From positions 136,501-200,500 of the forward strand of contig NZ_PZPO01000002.1 in NCBI RefSeq assembly GCF_013306565.1: 64,000 nucleotides of DNA, in the 5' to 3' direction. The notes below the pieces were generated by a model. It ran no database searches. It was not told the origin of the DNA and saw only the letters and a program-made list of their open reading frames with translations. Both the position numbers and the translations under genes were made by a program. The DNA comes from Hyphomicrobium sulfonivorans (GTDB taxonomy: Bacteria; Pseudomonadota; Alphaproteobacteria; Rhizobiales; Hyphomicrobiaceae). This document shows, in pieces, positions 63,926-64,000 of this stretch (its first letter is position 1; every line of letters begins with the position of its first letter).

Positions 63926-64000
63926 CAGATGCGCCTCCAGTGACGATCAGCACACGTCTCGAAGTACAGCTTAGGGCCGTTCCGTTTGTTATAGAACAAC

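Noticed and set aside
1-64000. CRISPR arrays, tRNA and rRNA genes
   Set aside because: No regularly spaced direct repeats and no T-loop with matching acceptor arms were seen; GTTCGA at 1349 belongs to a hairpin loop.

Overview
The window looks like a chromosomal segment of an alphaproteobacterium, most likely Hyphomicrobiales (Rhizobiales) near Hyphomicrobium or Filomicrobium. The grounds are gene content and order: a cox cluster coxB-coxA-ctaB-coxF-like-ctaG-coxC-DUF983-surf1; F0 ATP synthase genes (atpI-B-E-F'-F) without F1; metX-metW behind a SAM-II riboswitch, divergent from hisC-tyrA; ftsE-ftsX-ydcF-plsC; a CpdR-type receiver; an IalB-like protein; BcsS; a phasin; and an AdoCbl-dependent ribonucleotide reductase. 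Genus is inferred, not proven. GC is high, with two visibly AT-richer stretches (about 0.66-1.5 kb and 55.2-56.5 kb).

Layout. 0-7 kb: a truncated secreted protein, a strongly structured gene-free stretch that I read as a candidate large RNA, an alpha/beta hydrolase, a DUF2147 protein and a DevBCA-like ABC exporter operon. 7-14.5 kb: a TetR-controlled RND efflux operon, BcsS, a phasin and an IalB-like protein. 15-22.6 kb: the aa3-type cytochrome oxidase and its assembly factors. 23-30.5 kb: thrC, an M16 peptidase, a GNAT acetyltransferase and a very large membrane PAS-GGDEF-EAL protein, nearly all overlapping. 30.7-36.4 kb: YqgE, a DsbD-alpha-like protein, a peroxiredoxin, the rnhA-thrB-ispH block and a lipoprotein. 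36.9-41.7 kb: the F0 operon with a clear promoter and terminator, then metW-metX. 41.8-46.1 kb: hisC-tyrA-chaC, a decayed IS630-type transposase and a hypothetical gene. 46.3-50.2 kb: nrdJ, a gene-poor spacer and two tiny genes whose start codons share one CATG. 50.3-55.1 kb: plsC, ydcF, ftsX, ftsE, hpt and a CpdR-like receiver. 55.2-57.3 kb: an AT-richer ParB-like gene, probably acquired, and a methyltransferase. 57.4-64 kb: moaA, mobB, mobA, a TakP-like TRAP binding protein, a secreted TPR pair and a cupin.

Most genes are housekeeping: respiration (cox, F0), amino acids (thrB, thrC, metXW, hisC, tyrA), DNA precursors (nrdJ, hpt), division (ftsEX) and molybdenum cofactor (moaA, mobAB). The stretches best worth a second look are the structured RNA candidate (962-1479), the ParB-like gene (55213-56544), the CATG-sharing gene pair near 49936, a 43-bp palindromic dispersed repeat family present in at least four places, and the proline-rich tail of the GGDEF-EAL protein.
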